Numbered from the stretch's first letter, positions 13,185-49,689 are shown. The stretch: DNA of 64,000 nt from Nephrocerus scutellatus (GCA_947095585.1 OX352762.1:88276749-88340748); one strand, 5' to 3'. The notes: generated by a model from the sequence alone, not told the origin. Translations and numbers: made by a program.

Positions 13185-13665
13185 TTGTTCGTTTACTTAT
13201 GTCGTATTTTTGTTTTGTTTTTGAAATCTGAGCTCGAGTTTAGATTTTTTTCTCGAAACAACGAACACGCAAGCCAAGAATCTTTTGTTTACATTTGCTG
13301 CGATGCTTAGGCAAAGCCGGCTTAGGCTTTACAAAGCAACAGCTTTTGGCTTTAAATTTTCGATCCATTTTAATTGTTATGTGTGTTAAACAAAACACCG
13401 CCTTACGGTGAGCGCTATAACTAAAAAATGGCTTTAGTTATAAAACCTAAGAACTTTTTGGGTTTATTTTCGGCTTTATGCTTATGCGATTGTGTTGTAA
13501 GCCAAGCTGGATTAGCCAAAGCAACGCAGCAATTGTTTTGTTGCATGTGTTGTTGTTGTAGTTAATGAAAAGAGGGGTAAATCTCCCAAAAAATCAAGAT
13601 CTTTTACAGGGGAAATCCGATATACCGTAGATTGGTTTTTTAGAAAAACGAACAACTTGACTGTA
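13185..13665. repeat. T1 long-TIR repeat with a nested MITE
   Basis: The left part GTTGTTCGTTTACTTATGTC... continues after the MITE as GTTTTGTTGCATGTGTTG... to AGAAAAACGAACAACTTGAC. With the MITE at 13296-13531 removed, the sequence is collinear with the reverse complement of 6925-7145. Confidence 0.65.
13296..13531. mobile_element. MITE M1 nested in a T1 repeat, TSD ATT
   Basis: A 236-bp element begins TGCTGCGATGCTTAGG and ends GCAACGCAGCA, with imperfect TIRs of about 35 bp. It is flanked by ATT on both sides (13293-13295 and 13532-13534). The related T1 sequence at 7060-7070 has a single AAT (the reverse complement) and no insert, so the boundaries and the 3-bp duplication can be read directly. 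It is non-coding and presumably mobilised in trans. Confidence 0.75.
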
Positions 13666-13759
13666 AAAAAATCATTGATTTTATAAAAACAAATTAACAA
13701 ATGTTTATTTATTTAATTTAATATATATTTATATTCCGAGAGATATGAGGTAGAGAAAA

Positions 13760-14645
13760 ATATGTTGTGTTGTGTAGTTAATGAAAAGAGTGTTAAATCT
13801 CCCAAAATAAACCTATCTCTTTTCGCTCTGCGGTAGATTGTTTTTTTATGGAAAACGAACAACTTGACAGTTAAAAACCTTATCTGTGGCAGTTTTTTTG
13901 AGAAAAAACAGCGATATAACAAAAAATCCCTTCGCGTACTTTTGCAGTAAAATGGTACAAGAATTAAGTGTCTTAAAACTAGCTCACAGAAAGCGAAAAC
14001 GCAAACACTAACACGTACATGAACGCTTTAAAACCCATTTTTTTGGTTTTTGCTGTTATAATTTTTAGACAAGACCAAATCGAACTGGAATTTGTTTTTG
14101 TTACATGGCGATCTTTTGACCGTAAAAATTATATTGAATGCAAAAACATTGTATGTTACAATTATGTGGAAAAAAAGTTGTCGTTTTTTTGTTTTAGAAA
14201 TCTACCATCCAGTTCAGATTAATTGTAGGTAAATAGAACACGAAATGTGTGTTGCTGTTGAAATTAGCGAAAATAGGGTTACAACAAACAATATTAACAG
14301 ATTTGTTAGCGAGGATTTTCGTTCTACCGGATATTTGGTTTTTAGAGAAACGAACAACTTGACAGCTAAAAAATCAATCAGCCACTGATTTTTAATGAAA
14401 AAGAAAACGACATTAGAAAACTATTATTCAAACTTCAAATCTGCTCCAACAGCGATAAATGCGTGTGCACATTTTAAAACATTAAATATGCAAAGATATT
14501 TTATATCTAGAGTCTAGAGACTAAAATATATAAACGAGTTCAAATAATAGAGCTTTGTAAATGTGATTGCTGGAATTAATATTTTGTGTTGTGTTTCGCT
14601 TTCTGCGTGATTAATTTTTGTTTACACAACGAACAGCTTGACGAC
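13760..14645. repeat. Degenerate T1 arms in the MED30 5' flank
   Basis: Decayed T1 right arms in the same orientation lie at about 13766-13877 (ends GAAAACGAACAACTTGACAG) and 14235-14362 (ends GAGAAACGAACAACTTGACA). A stub near 14620-14642 (ACAACGAACAGCTTGACG) lies within 60 bp of the MED30 start codon. No gene was seen between uri and MED30. The promoter of MED30 must lie in or beside these repeats. Confidence 0.55.
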
Positions 14646-14698
14646 CAATAAAATAATCTGTTCCCGCACACATTTCAAAGATTAATAGCAACAACAAA

Positions 14699-15748
14699 AT
14701 GTCTGGTCAATATCCGGGAGGCTATAATAGTCCAGTAGGTGGCCATCGCGGTAATTTTGGTACCCAACAGCAACAAATGGTAAACATGAATCAAATGGTA
14801 CAGAACCAGATGAGCATGTTGGGTGGATATGGCCAGGGTGTTGGAGTCGGAGGTGGTGTTGGAGTGGGAGCTATGATGCCACAGCAGCAGCCAAGTTCAA
14901 TGCAAAATCCAGGTATGGGCGGAATTGTTCCTCCAGTTATGAATTCAGCGGGAATGCAATCCTCTTCAACGATTCAGCAGCAGCAGCAGCAAGGGGGGAA
15001 TCCGATGATGGTTCAACAACAACTTCAGCAACAACAACTTCAGCAGCAACAACAGCTACAACAGCAGCAAATGTCACAGCCTTCATCTCAGGGCCAGCAA
15101 CAATCAGTTGGTTCAGTAGGTCAGTCTCCCCAACTTTCGCTGCAGACTACTCCATCCGGATCTGCCTCAATAATGCAACAATCGGCATTGCCGCATGCGA
15201 TCATTCAGCCGTCTAATATGTTGGCCATCACCCAGCCATTGCCCCATAAAGAGATAAACATTGTTGCACTATCGCGACTCGGGCAAGAGACTGTTCAAGA
15301 CATAACATCACGATTTCAAGAGATTTTCGCTGCTCTCAAAGTTGTACAGCCTACAGCTAATCGTGATAACAACACTGATAAAAAGGTTCAGGAATATTTA
15401 AGGACAATAAGATTGTTGTTTAAGCGAGTCCGAATTATATACGAGAAGTGTAATGATGGTTACCCGCAAGGTAAAAGTCCAAGTAATCTTCTTGTCCTAA
15501 ACATTTCCCTACTTATATATTTTCTAGGTATGGAGTACACGCATGTTGAAAGCTTAATTCCATATAAAGACGAACCTGACCATCGATCAGAACCAACACA
15601 GTGTGAAGAATATCGCAAGGCGTTGCAGGAAAACCGTGAGCTTATTGAAACCGTGATGTTAAAGAACAAACAATTGCGTGAAATAATAGATCGAACACGA
15701 ATTATCATTTGGGAAATAAATACTATGTTAAGCATGCGACGTTCGTAG
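14699..15748 (+). CDS. MED30: Mediator complex subunit 30 (2 exons, 330 aa)
   Basis: MED30 is a metazoan subunit of Mediator, the co-activator bridging transcription factors and Pol II. Exons are 14699-15470 and 15528-15748, giving 993 nt. Residues 1 to about 165 are Gly/Met/Gln-rich with long CAG/CAA glutamine tracts, as in insect MED30. The conserved domain starts near residue 183 (INIVALSRLGQETVQDI, then RFQEIFAALK) and runs to the C-terminus (KNKQLREIIDRTRIIIWEIN). The 57-bp intron 15471-15527 (GTAAAA...TTTTCTAG) is a multiple of three and stop-free, so the unspliced frame reads 349 aa. I prefer the spliced form because GYPQG|MEYTHVESLIPYKDE restores the usual continuity. Start: ACAAAATG, a good insect context. 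Confidence 0.93.
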   Translation: MSGQYPGGYNSPVGGHRGNFGTQQQQMVNMNQMVQNQMSMLGGYGQGVGVGGGVGVGAMMPQQQPSSMQNPGMGGIVPPVMNSAGMQSSSTIQQQQQQGGNPMMVQQQLQQQQLQQQQQLQQQQMSQPSSQGQQQSVGSVGQSPQLSLQTTPSGSASIMQQSALPHAIIQPSNMLAITQPLPHKEINIVALSRLGQETVQDITSRFQEIFAALKVVQPTANRDNNTDKKVQEYLRTIRLLFKRVRIIYEKCNDGYPQGKSPSNLLVLNISLLIYFLGMEYTHVESLIPYKDEPDHRSEPTQCEEYRKALQENRELIETVMLKNKQLREIIDRTRIIIWEINTMLSMRRS

Positions 15749-15793
15749 AATATTAAAATCATTCAAAAATTTAAAATTAATACATATGTAAAT

Positions 15794-15811
15794 AATAAAA
15801 ACCAAAATAAA
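15794..15811 (+). terminator. MED30 poly(A) signals (two AATAAA)
   Basis: AATAAA occurs at 15794-15799 and again at 15806-15811, about 50-60 bp after the MED30 stop. Confidence 0.6.
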
Positions 15812-16069
15812 ACTTATCGGGGTTTTCATCCCCATCTGAGAGTAGGTAAACTATAGAAAGACTGCTTACAAGATAATTAATAAGAAACCTCGTAGGTTAT
15901 AATTTTTTATTTTTTTGACCTTATTTTAATTCACCTTGATATTCTCTACAACTCCTAATACAAAGTTTGGTTCGAGACTCTCGATTTATTGCGGTATAAA
16001 GGTTTGAATATGTGATGAAAAAATTAACAATTTATTTTTAAATATTTTATAAGGTAAAATTACTAAATG

Positions 16070-16840
16070 TAGTTATAAAAGATGCTCAAAATGTCCTCCT
16101 TGTGATTGATTAATATTCTTCAAAGGATGCCTTTGGTTATTTCAATTCTTAGTAATTCTTCTCTTATGTGTTTAGCTGCTGTGTGTATTTGTGTAAAAGT
16201 TCTTTAGCTCCTTGTGCAATACTTGATGAATTCGGTAGCAAGAGACTGTCAATTGTAAAGCAAGCCTCCTTATGCTAATAGATGGATTTGCTGTTACATT
16301 GCTATCTCTTCATCGACATCCAAATGATTTCTTGAGACTGAATGTGGCTCCACCCGCGTATTTGATTTTGTTACGATATCTCGCAGTCTTCTATAGATAT
16401 TTGTAAATACTCTTGCGTCAGGAATGCGACGCGTTGGCAATCTGCGTTGATATTTATTGCGAGCTCGTGATACATTACCATCGCAAAATCCGTAAACAAA
16501 ATGGATATCAACGTACTCCTCACCTAAAACTGTGCCATCATCAAATCAAAAGACACTGCTTACTCAATAATAATCGCCACATAAGAGTACCGAAGCAGAG
16601 ACAGTAACCGCACACAAAATATCAAATACGAGTATTTACCGTTAGCCAGATGCATCACGCCAGTAACGAACGGTTTTATCTGGTGTTTTTCGTTCGGGCT
16701 TTCAGGCCATCTAATCTCAAAGGATATCAAAAATTGACCCCCCCTCCCAAACGATTTTTTTCTCATAATGAACCAAGGAATCACCCTTAACGAATTAGCA
16801 TCCCAAACCCGAACACCCTGTATAATGTTTGTTCTCATTT
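16070..16840 (-). mobile_element. Internally deleted mariner/IS630-like DNA transposon
   Basis: Read leftwards from about 16840, a GGGTGTTCGGGTTTGGGATG end is followed near 16500-16380 by an N-terminal transposase stretch (GNVSRARNKYQRRLP, RRIPDARVFTNIYRRL). A helix-turn-helix-like part follows (SISIRRLALQLTV). After stops, the sequence jumps to a C-terminal piece near 16085-16110 reading QSQGGHFEHL, which is how several insect mariner-like transposases end. The whole catalytic DDE/D core is absent, so this is a non-autonomous remnant. Confidence 0.6.
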
Positions 16841-17519
16841 AGTCATAGCATCTCAAAGAAACCTCTAAATATTGATAATTTTTTTTCAAGTCATGTGACA
16901 TAAATATGTCCGATATATTCGATTGTTAGTTTGCGTTGTTTGGAAAAAATAAATATAAAAAAATTTTTTCATTGGAGATACACATGCGTTTAAACTTTAA
17001 AGAAATTTAAAAAAAAAAGTGCCCGACTCAGTTTTTTTCTTATCTTGCTTAACAAGCAAAGAAACAGTCTTTAGGGTGCGCTTCGCTACCAACAATAATA
17101 CAAAACAGGTGTTCCACCTCCCAAATGAGCTCTAATGTTAGTTTTTATAGTAACTTATTGAACAGAACTCCAGAGAAAATAGTCAATTTTGGTCGTTTGT
17201 CTCCGGGTTGGATTACAAATATTGCTATTTAAAATAAAACAGCATATATCCATCAAGACTACCATTTTACAGTGAAAGAATTTTTAATCTGTCTGGTCTA
17301 GTCTGGTAGTTTTTAAGTTTACCTCATACAAGCAAACAAACAAACTTTACACTATATAAATATATAAGATAGTAAAGCGAGCTTCTCAGCTTCACACGCG
17401 CCACAGTTGTAATTCAGCCTAAAGACTGAATTATCTTGAAAGGAGTTTACTTAAAAAAAAACATTTTTTTTCTCCTAACCCCTATGAATAAAAAAAAACT
17501 CAAAATTACACCATCGCAA

Positions 17520-17765
17520 GCTGAGCGCTTAACAATTGTTTTAAAACACGTGACACGTGACGCGCGTCAAGTCATCGCAAGCCAAGTTTTAAAACAAGTA
17601 TTTAAAAAAAAATACACGCGCTACACGTGGCACGCGTCAAGTCATTGCAAGCCAAGTTTTAAAACAAGTAATTTAAAAAAAATACACGCGCCACACGCGA
17701 CGAGCGACACGCGACGCATGTCACGTCATCGCAAGCCAAGCGCTTACCAATTGTTTTAAAACAAC
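17520..17765. repeat. CpG-rich minisatellite, about three units
   Basis: The phrase CGTCAAGTCATCGCAAGCCAAG recurs at about 17563, 17633 and (as CACGTCATC...) 17719, giving units of 70-87 bp. The units contain ACGCGT, CACGTG and TTTTAAAACAAGTA. The block is bounded on both sides by GCGCTTA(A/C)CAATTGTTTT, a direct repeat. An open frame of 107 codons across it (17436-17759) is a by-product of the repetition and is not called as a gene. Confidence 0.6.
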
Positions 17766-17903
17766 TCCCATCAAATGCTGACTGGTAGAAGTCGCGATAT
17801 ACAACCGGACAAACCCACACACGTTCGCTAGAAAAAAATTTCTTGTCCTCTGATTATTAGCTTCGCCCTTCGGGCTCGCAATAAAAATTAAAATTTTTAT
17901 TGT

Positions 17904-18155
17904 AAATTCTCTAATCAGAGATACACATGTGTATTAAAGAAAATCGGATAGATTTTGTAGAATTTTGTATGGGAGCCAACCGAACCAGGGGCCGGATAAA
18001 ATTTAATAGAAAGTGTTGTAACCAGAAATAAACATGTATGCAAAATTTCAGTAAAATTGGGATTTCGGAAGTGCGTTTAAAATTGATCGCAAGATTCCGC
18101 CAGCCACCCAGCCAGCCACAGACAACCGAGCCCGCGAAGTTAATATAGAAAATTT
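17904..18155. repeat. Short copy of the ACACATGTGT-unit repeat (family R)
   Basis: Starts TAAATTCTCTAATCAGAG and ends CGCGAAGTTAATATAGAAAA. This is the reverse orientation of family R, whose long copies are at 21536-23018, 25341-26547 and 30608-36410. It contains one ATACACATGTGTAT palindrome and one GGGAGCC block. Confidence 0.6.
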
Positions 18156-18479
18156 AAAAATTGTAATTTTTCCTGTAAATTCTCTAATCTGAGATGTAGT
18201 GGTGAAAATGGGGCGCACGGTTCGTAAGACGTGCACACGACGACGTACGAAGTAGAAGTACTTCTGAAATTCTTTCTTTTGAAGTTAAGTTAAGCTGTCA
18301 AGCTTAAGTTCTGCATATAATATGCTACAAAACACAAATTAAGAATGCACTCACACAACTGAGTGTACAACCCATTTGAATTGCGGAACCCATTCATTTT
18401 TGTATAAAAATGTTTGTTCTGCTTCGCTCCCCTTAATATCTCTATACTCTTTGGCATGTATCAATTACGACTTGATGTT

Positions 18480-18600
18480 CTTGATGGGGCTTTGAGGGCA
18501 TTTTTAGAAGGTCTTAAGGGGGTTTTGGGATGTGTTGAGGGGTTCTTAAAGGGTTTTAAGGGGATCTTGAGGTGGTTCTCGAGAGGGTTTTGGTAAGTTT
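18480..18600 (+). repeat. G-run-rich tract
   Basis: Irregular repeats of GGGTTTT / TTAAGGGG (AAGGGGGTTTTGGG, GAGGGGTTC, TTTTAAGGGGATC, GAGAGGGTTTTGG). A 60-codon open frame here is a low-complexity by-product. No known telomere or satellite unit is matched. Confidence 0.35.
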
Positions 18601-19041
18601 TGTTTGTTTATTTGTCTTTTACAAAAATCCACACCGTTCAATTATTTTTTAGGATACTTAACTGATGTGTGAAAAAAACCATAGGGGAAAAAATCCCTTT
18701 TTGGATGGATAAAATATCATTGCATCTACGCACAAGTACTTAATTGTACTTCACAATAACGTATATTTATCTGATTATATAAATTTGAATCTGTTTGCTA
18801 TTTTTACCGACATTGGTGTTATTCTATAGTTTTCTGGATGACTCAGGTGCTCGAAGGGTGTAGGGGGTAAGTGGGCGAGTGGTCAGTAGGGTGGTGGTCA
18901 GTGGGATGCGGCAGCAGGGAAGCGCCGAGCATTTCCGATAGTTGTAGGATGCAATTATAAGTCTACGTAAAAATTTTATGGTGACACTTGATATTTGTTA
19001 CATATACATTTTGGTTGTGTTATACTTTTAATTATCAACGC

Positions 19042-44652
<25,611 letters not shown>

Positions 44653-45299
44653 TGATTTTGTAATAAACAGTCTTTCAAACGGACGTCGTTACGCTATGAG
44701 TTCAATTAGACTTTTAGTCAAAAACAGTAATTGAATGCTCTAATGTCGGTTGTAGGATCTTGAAAATTTCTGTAAAAATTGGGAAATATGTTTTTGATTG
44801 CCTCTGAAAAAATTAAAATTACGGACGACACTAGTTTTTTAGTAAACAATTTTTAATTTTTTTTACTTCAGTTCAAAAAAACCGAAGCATTGAAATACTC
44901 AGAAAAGTTCTAAAATTAAGGTACCACAAAAATCATGTTTTCTAGACTTTTTAGAAAATTTGAACCCTAAAAAAGCAAAACAAAAAAGACCGTGCGGTCC
45001 AAGGCCTAGCTTCTAGCGAACATTTGTGTTGTCCATGTACTAGTATGTTTTTGCACACAAATGGAAGGGGCCTACAATTTAATGCCGTATCCGATCGGCG
45101 AATTGAGAAGCTTTCCGTGACAAGCTATTACTTTTGGAAGTTTTCAGACATTTGCGAAAGGTAGGACCGTGTGAAAATACTTTTGGTGTTGGGAGGAATT
45201 AAGGTCAGCCTTAATTCAAGAATTTTGTGAGAGGACACAAATCCGAACGTTACTTTTACAATTTAAACATTTAAGATATAAGAGTAGTGTTAAAGACTT
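44653..45299. other. Between the two Pfk copies, left part
   Basis: Would hold the 5' UTR and promoter of Pfk copy A, transcribed leftwards. A stretch near 45035-45110 (TTTTTGCACACAAATGGAAG, CCTACAATTTAATGCC) is similar to 53915-53985, so a repeat is present. No TATA-like promoter could be assigned. Confidence 0.35.
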
Positions 45300-45775
45300 T
45301 TATAGAATTACTAGCTGATCCGTGGGATAAAACCTTTTTTACACTGTCCCTTTTCTGTCAAGATAGTCGCTTCAATTATATTGCCCGGCATCTCTTTTAC
45401 GCACAGTCTTGTGCCGGTGCAAAGTTTTGGCGAGTCGAGAATTCGTAGTAAAATAATTGGATGGATAACTGTAAAACGATGTGGCGGCAATCCAGACGAA
45501 TTAAGTGAGTTTAGGAACTCAGATAGATAATTAACTTTCTCATCATTTTCTGCAACGGTATCGATACACTTATATTTAGTGACTATGCCTATTAACATGG
45601 CAAGTATTTGATTGTTTGTTTTGTGGGTGTCTCCATTTTAAGTAGCAAGAATGGCCCCTTCTCGCAACCGGTTCGTAATGTGATAGTTTTGAGTAACAGC
45701 CGGATAAATAGAATTTATTAGTTCTGCGGCAGATTTCAAAAATCGATGTCAACTTAATATAACCATAAAACACAC
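45300..45775 (-). pseudogene. Helitron helicase C-terminal fragment
   Basis: The reverse strand reads ILKSAAELINSIYPAVTQNY, ITNRLREGAILAT, KTNNQILAML, then YLSEFLNSLNSSGLPPHRF, ILLRILDSPKLCTGTRLCV, NIIEATILTEKGQCKKGF and IPRIS. This order (NRLxERAILAxxN, EFLNSL-GLPPH, LLRNL-LCNGTR, IEAxIL-G, IPRI) is the 2B/C-terminal part of PIF1-type helicases of Helitrons. At least one stop interrupts it. No Helitron ends (TC...CTRR) were located. Confidence 0.8.
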
Positions 45776-47560
45776 GGTTACCTCCCTTCTTATGTATGGG
45801 GCACAGGATGCCTCTTCGCCAGTCTTCTGGCATATCTTCTTCCTCCCATACTTGCACTATTATTTCATGAATTGCTAGGTGTAATGTGAGGCCTCCTTTT
45901 TTTATCAGTTCTGCTGGGATCCCATCAGATCCCGGGGCCTTATTTTTTTGAGCCGATTTATTGCTCTGCTAACTTCGTATATGCTTGGTGGCGGCAGCAT
46001 AATATGATCTACGGTCATTTAGCAACTCATGAAGGTGCTCTTCCCACCGTTTTAAGATGCATTTAAGATCGGCGATCAGATTACCCTCTTTGTCCATGCA
46101 GTATGTGAAACGCAGTGTATATTGCGTCATACCGCGGACTCTTTGGTAGAACTTCCGCGCCTGGTGCGGTCCTTGATCTCTGTACTGATTTAGTTCACGG
46201 ACGAGATTCTTCTCCCTGTCTGCTTTCTTTCGCCGGTGAAATGTTTTTTTTATATTTTCTGAGCTCTTTATTTTCATCTTCGTGTGCCCGCGTTCTATGA
46301 GATTGTTGCATTGCTCGGTACGCAACATTCTTACGTTCAGTCGCTAGCTTACATTCGTCATCGAACAAGTCGTTCCGATCTCTATGACTTCTGCCTAAGA
46401 TGGAGTCAGCAGTACTAATGACAGTATTTTTAAGGCGTGTCCATTTCTCTTCTACGCCTGAGAGGGAGAGTCTCCCCAGGACTTACTCTCCCTGCATTTA
46501 GGGCGAGTCCTATCGCTTGACCGTAGTTGTTTCTGGTCTCTTCGTTGCGAAGGGCAGCGCCGTGTTGACTCGATTGAATCTGATTCGTGGATGCAGTCTT
46601 TCGTGATGATGCAATCCGCGCTTGGACTACCATACCAACAAGATAGTGGTCCAAGTCGACGTTGGCACCTCGGTACGTTCGTACCGTCATCAGGTTCGGG
46701 TTGTGGCGGCGGTCTATCAACAAGTGGTCTATCTGGTTGCGAGTGGCTCCATCAGGAGATACCCAGGTGGCTTTGTGCGCAAACCTTGTACTCGCAACGA
46801 CCAAATTATTGCTTGCTGCCATCTCTATGACTCGTTGTCCATTTTCATTGGTGTTCTCGTGTAAGCTATAGGTGCCAATGTACTGCCTGAATACTGACTC
46901 CCTACCTATTTTTGCATTCATATCCCCCAGAATGATTTTTACTGAGAGCCGGCATTGAGTTCCCCATCGACTGATTCAAATAATTCTTCTTTTTGATCAT
47001 CTGGGGAATCCTCTGTAGGTGCGTGAACCTTTATGAGGCTTATGTTTTTAAATTTGCCCTGAACGCGAAGGGTGCATAGCCGTTCATTTACTGCTTTGAA
47101 GCCGATAACGGTGGGTTTCATTCTTTTGCTGACAAGAAACCCCACCCCGAGCACATGATGTCTTGCATGACAGCTGTAATATATGTAATATTATGATTTT
47201 TTTAAGACACCATTCCACGTCCAACGCATCTTCTGGATTGCTGTTATGTTAGCCTTATATTTAGACAGGATATCGGCCAGCTGCTGTGCAGCTCGGGCTC
47301 TATACAGTGAGCGTACGTTCCATGAGAAAATTCTTAAATCGCTTAGACTTTTTCGTTGCCGTGGTCGTCGTCGTGCATCAGTGTATCGAAGGCTGATTTT
47401 GGGTTCCGCAATATGGTTTTTTACGGGCGAGGTTATTGGCCTCGCGCCAACCTTACTTCGAAGGGACTAGCCCGACCATTTCGCTTTTCCTGTACTGGTG
47501 GAAAATTACCGGCGGCCACCACTTGCAGGTTTGATCGCACTTCTAGAAGTTAGAGATAGT
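45776..47560 (-). mobile_element. L-A non-LTR copy, endonuclease and partial RT
   Basis: Starts at about 47560 with the shared 5' end (GTGCGATCAAACC). The endonuclease region reads VGFLVSKRMKPTVIG, HAPTEDSPDDQKEELF, LNAGS, then MNAKIGRESVFRQYIGTYSL and NQIDHLLIDRRH, the usual DFNAK/DH motifs of AP-type endonucleases, interrupted near 46925. The linker has QYRDQGPHQARKFYQRVRGM. The RT is cut off after VWEEEDMPEDWRRGILCPIH, where Helitron sequence begins (45775). Confidence 0.8.
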
Positions 47561-49460
47561 TGCGGCCACATGCATTTCTGAAGCATTCTGTGTTATTCGC
47601 CCTACTCTGTGAAGTGGAGGGACGTTCCTCAAACTTATATGAGAAGCTGAGAGCGCTGTCGTCGGCGAAAGAGTGTATTCGATTAGAGGGCACAGATAAA
47701 AGATCATTAATAAAAAGAAGAGAATCTGGGAAAAAACAGAGCCCTGGGAAACGCCAGCATTTATGTGGTGTATTTCAGACTTGAATCCGTCCAAACAACT
47801 TGAATTTAGCGGTCCAAAAGATAGCTTCTAATCCAATGAATCAGTTTTTCATCGACTCCATAAGCACGCATTTTAGACAAAAGAGCTTGATGCCAAACTC
47901 TGTCAAATGCCTTAGAAATATCGAGTGCAACAGCAAATTGATGCAAAGACCGGTTCCACTGTTCGGTGAGATATATCATCAAATCACCAGTAGAATGTTG
48001 CCCACGAAATCCATACTGCCGGTCACTAAGGATTTCGTTGGTTTCAAGATATTTCTTAAGCTGAAAATTAATCAGCGTTTCCATGACCTTGGAAAGAATA
48101 GATGTAAGTGCTATGGGTCGGCACGAAGAAGGAGACGACGGCTAGACTTTTTTGGGTATGAACTGGACAAAGGCTGTTCTCCAACTTCTCGGTAAGAGTC
48201 CAGAAGAGTAGGATAGATGGAAAAGCTTACGCAATTGTAATGTATTTTTGATTCTTTTCACGAATGACCAAAAACGTTTACTACCTTTGGGGCATTGTAG
48301 TATTTTTTGCCTCAAATTGGTCGCAGGCGAATTTGACTCGCCGAAGATGGGCATTGCAATCATTTCTGGCTCGTTTAAAATTTGTTCGGTTTTCCTCAGT
48401 ATAGTTTGCTTTGTAAAACCGAAAGCATACCTCTCTAATCCTAGAAGCCTCTTTACAGCTCGAGTCATACCATCCATCTTCCTTTGGTTTGATAGACTTA
48501 TTCCTGAAAGAGATAAACTTTCTCATACCAATAAGAATGATGTTTGTGATTGCATCAGCGTCGGCATCCACGTTGCTATCGCGACACAATAGCGACCAGT
48601 TAATTCGCCCAAAGAAGTTGTTAATTGGCTTTCTTGTACTGCCATACTGTTTTTTTCTGAGTTTTTTCTCTAACTACGTGGTTTATTAACGAGAAATTAG
48701 CTGAAACTCCACAATGGTCTGACGAGCCTAGAGGCGATAATACATTGACGGAGTATTTATCAGGACGAGAGGTAAGGAACACGTCAAGGGTATTTGCGGA
48801 ATGATTTGCAATGTCAGGTATTCGCGTAGGCTCATTTACAAGCTGAGTAAGGTGATTAAACTCAGCGAATAACTCAACACACCTTCCTTCGGATGTTGTC
48901 TGGCCAGAATGCCGAAGCCACCCAGAATTGTGTACATTGAAATCGCCCGCAATGACGATTTCATTTTTACGATGTTTTGTGTCAATTCTTGAGATTGAAT
49001 CAGACAGTGCATCAAACTCACTCTGGGTTGAAACACTGTCTAAGTGGGGGCTTCTGTAAAGGAATCAGTAGTAGATGTTGCGCTCTTGTACCTTTACTTT
49101 GAGCCAAATGAAATTGAATTCCGGTTTGGAACTTTGGCTGGAACGCAACATCACTCCGGACATAGATTGCGAGTCCGCGTCGAGAGAAAAATAATGGCAC
49201 CAAGCTATACCCAGGCAGATTAAATTCCGATAAATCAGAATTATCAAATACCTGAGTTTCACTCAGTGCCAGAATTGCCGGCCTGTGGACATGTACATGG
49301 TTAAACACAGCGAAAGAATTCGTTCTCAGCCCACGTATGTTGCTGAGATACACTCTGAAATCACACATAACTACAAAAAACAAACAAAACTTACCGCTTC
49401 CTTTAACCGAATTGAGAGAAGCGGATGTCTCAAAATGGACTATTAACACAAATTATCGCC
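47561..49460 (-). mobile_element. Jockey/CR1-like non-LTR element (family L-C)
   Basis: From about 49450 leftwards: endonuclease start (VYLSNIRGLRTN, ILALSETQVFDNSDL, RRGLAIYVRSDVAF), a linker (GWYDSSCKEASRIREVCFRF, FWSFVKRIKN), then RT (LLPRSWRTAFVQFIPKK, ILSDRQYGFRGQHSTGDL, VALDISKAFDRVWHQALL, and INAGVSQGSVFSQILF). Frames are broken several times. It ends at the 5' end of the L-A copy, within about 10 bp. Confidence 0.8.
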
Positions 49461-49689
49461 AGTGTTATTCCTTCACGACAAAATGAGTTAAATCACCAGA
49501 AGAAACAAAAACTCACAATCCGTTATTCTCTTGCTAAAGAATTAGATAATCAAACTGCCGCATGCAAAACATATGACAGTTATGCTTCACCAAATTCTTT
49601 AGCGGCGGATTAACGGACACCACACACTGCACTTTGCACTGGTACAACATGCACACGCGAAATTATGGTGTTTGTTCTTTGTGCTGATT

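Noticed and set aside
14699..15748. MED30 as a single 349-aa uninterrupted exon
   Set aside because: A clean 57-bp GT...TTTTCTAG intron is present, and the spliced protein reads as the family does; the unspliced form is kept only as a possible isoform.
17436..17759. 107-codon open frame over the CG-rich minisatellite
   Set aside because: Its amino-acid repeats simply follow the DNA repeats, and it has no family resemblance.
46591..48592. Plus-strand open frames between 46.5 and 48.6 kb
   Set aside because: They are antisense to the endonuclease/RT regions of the L-A and L-C retrotransposons.
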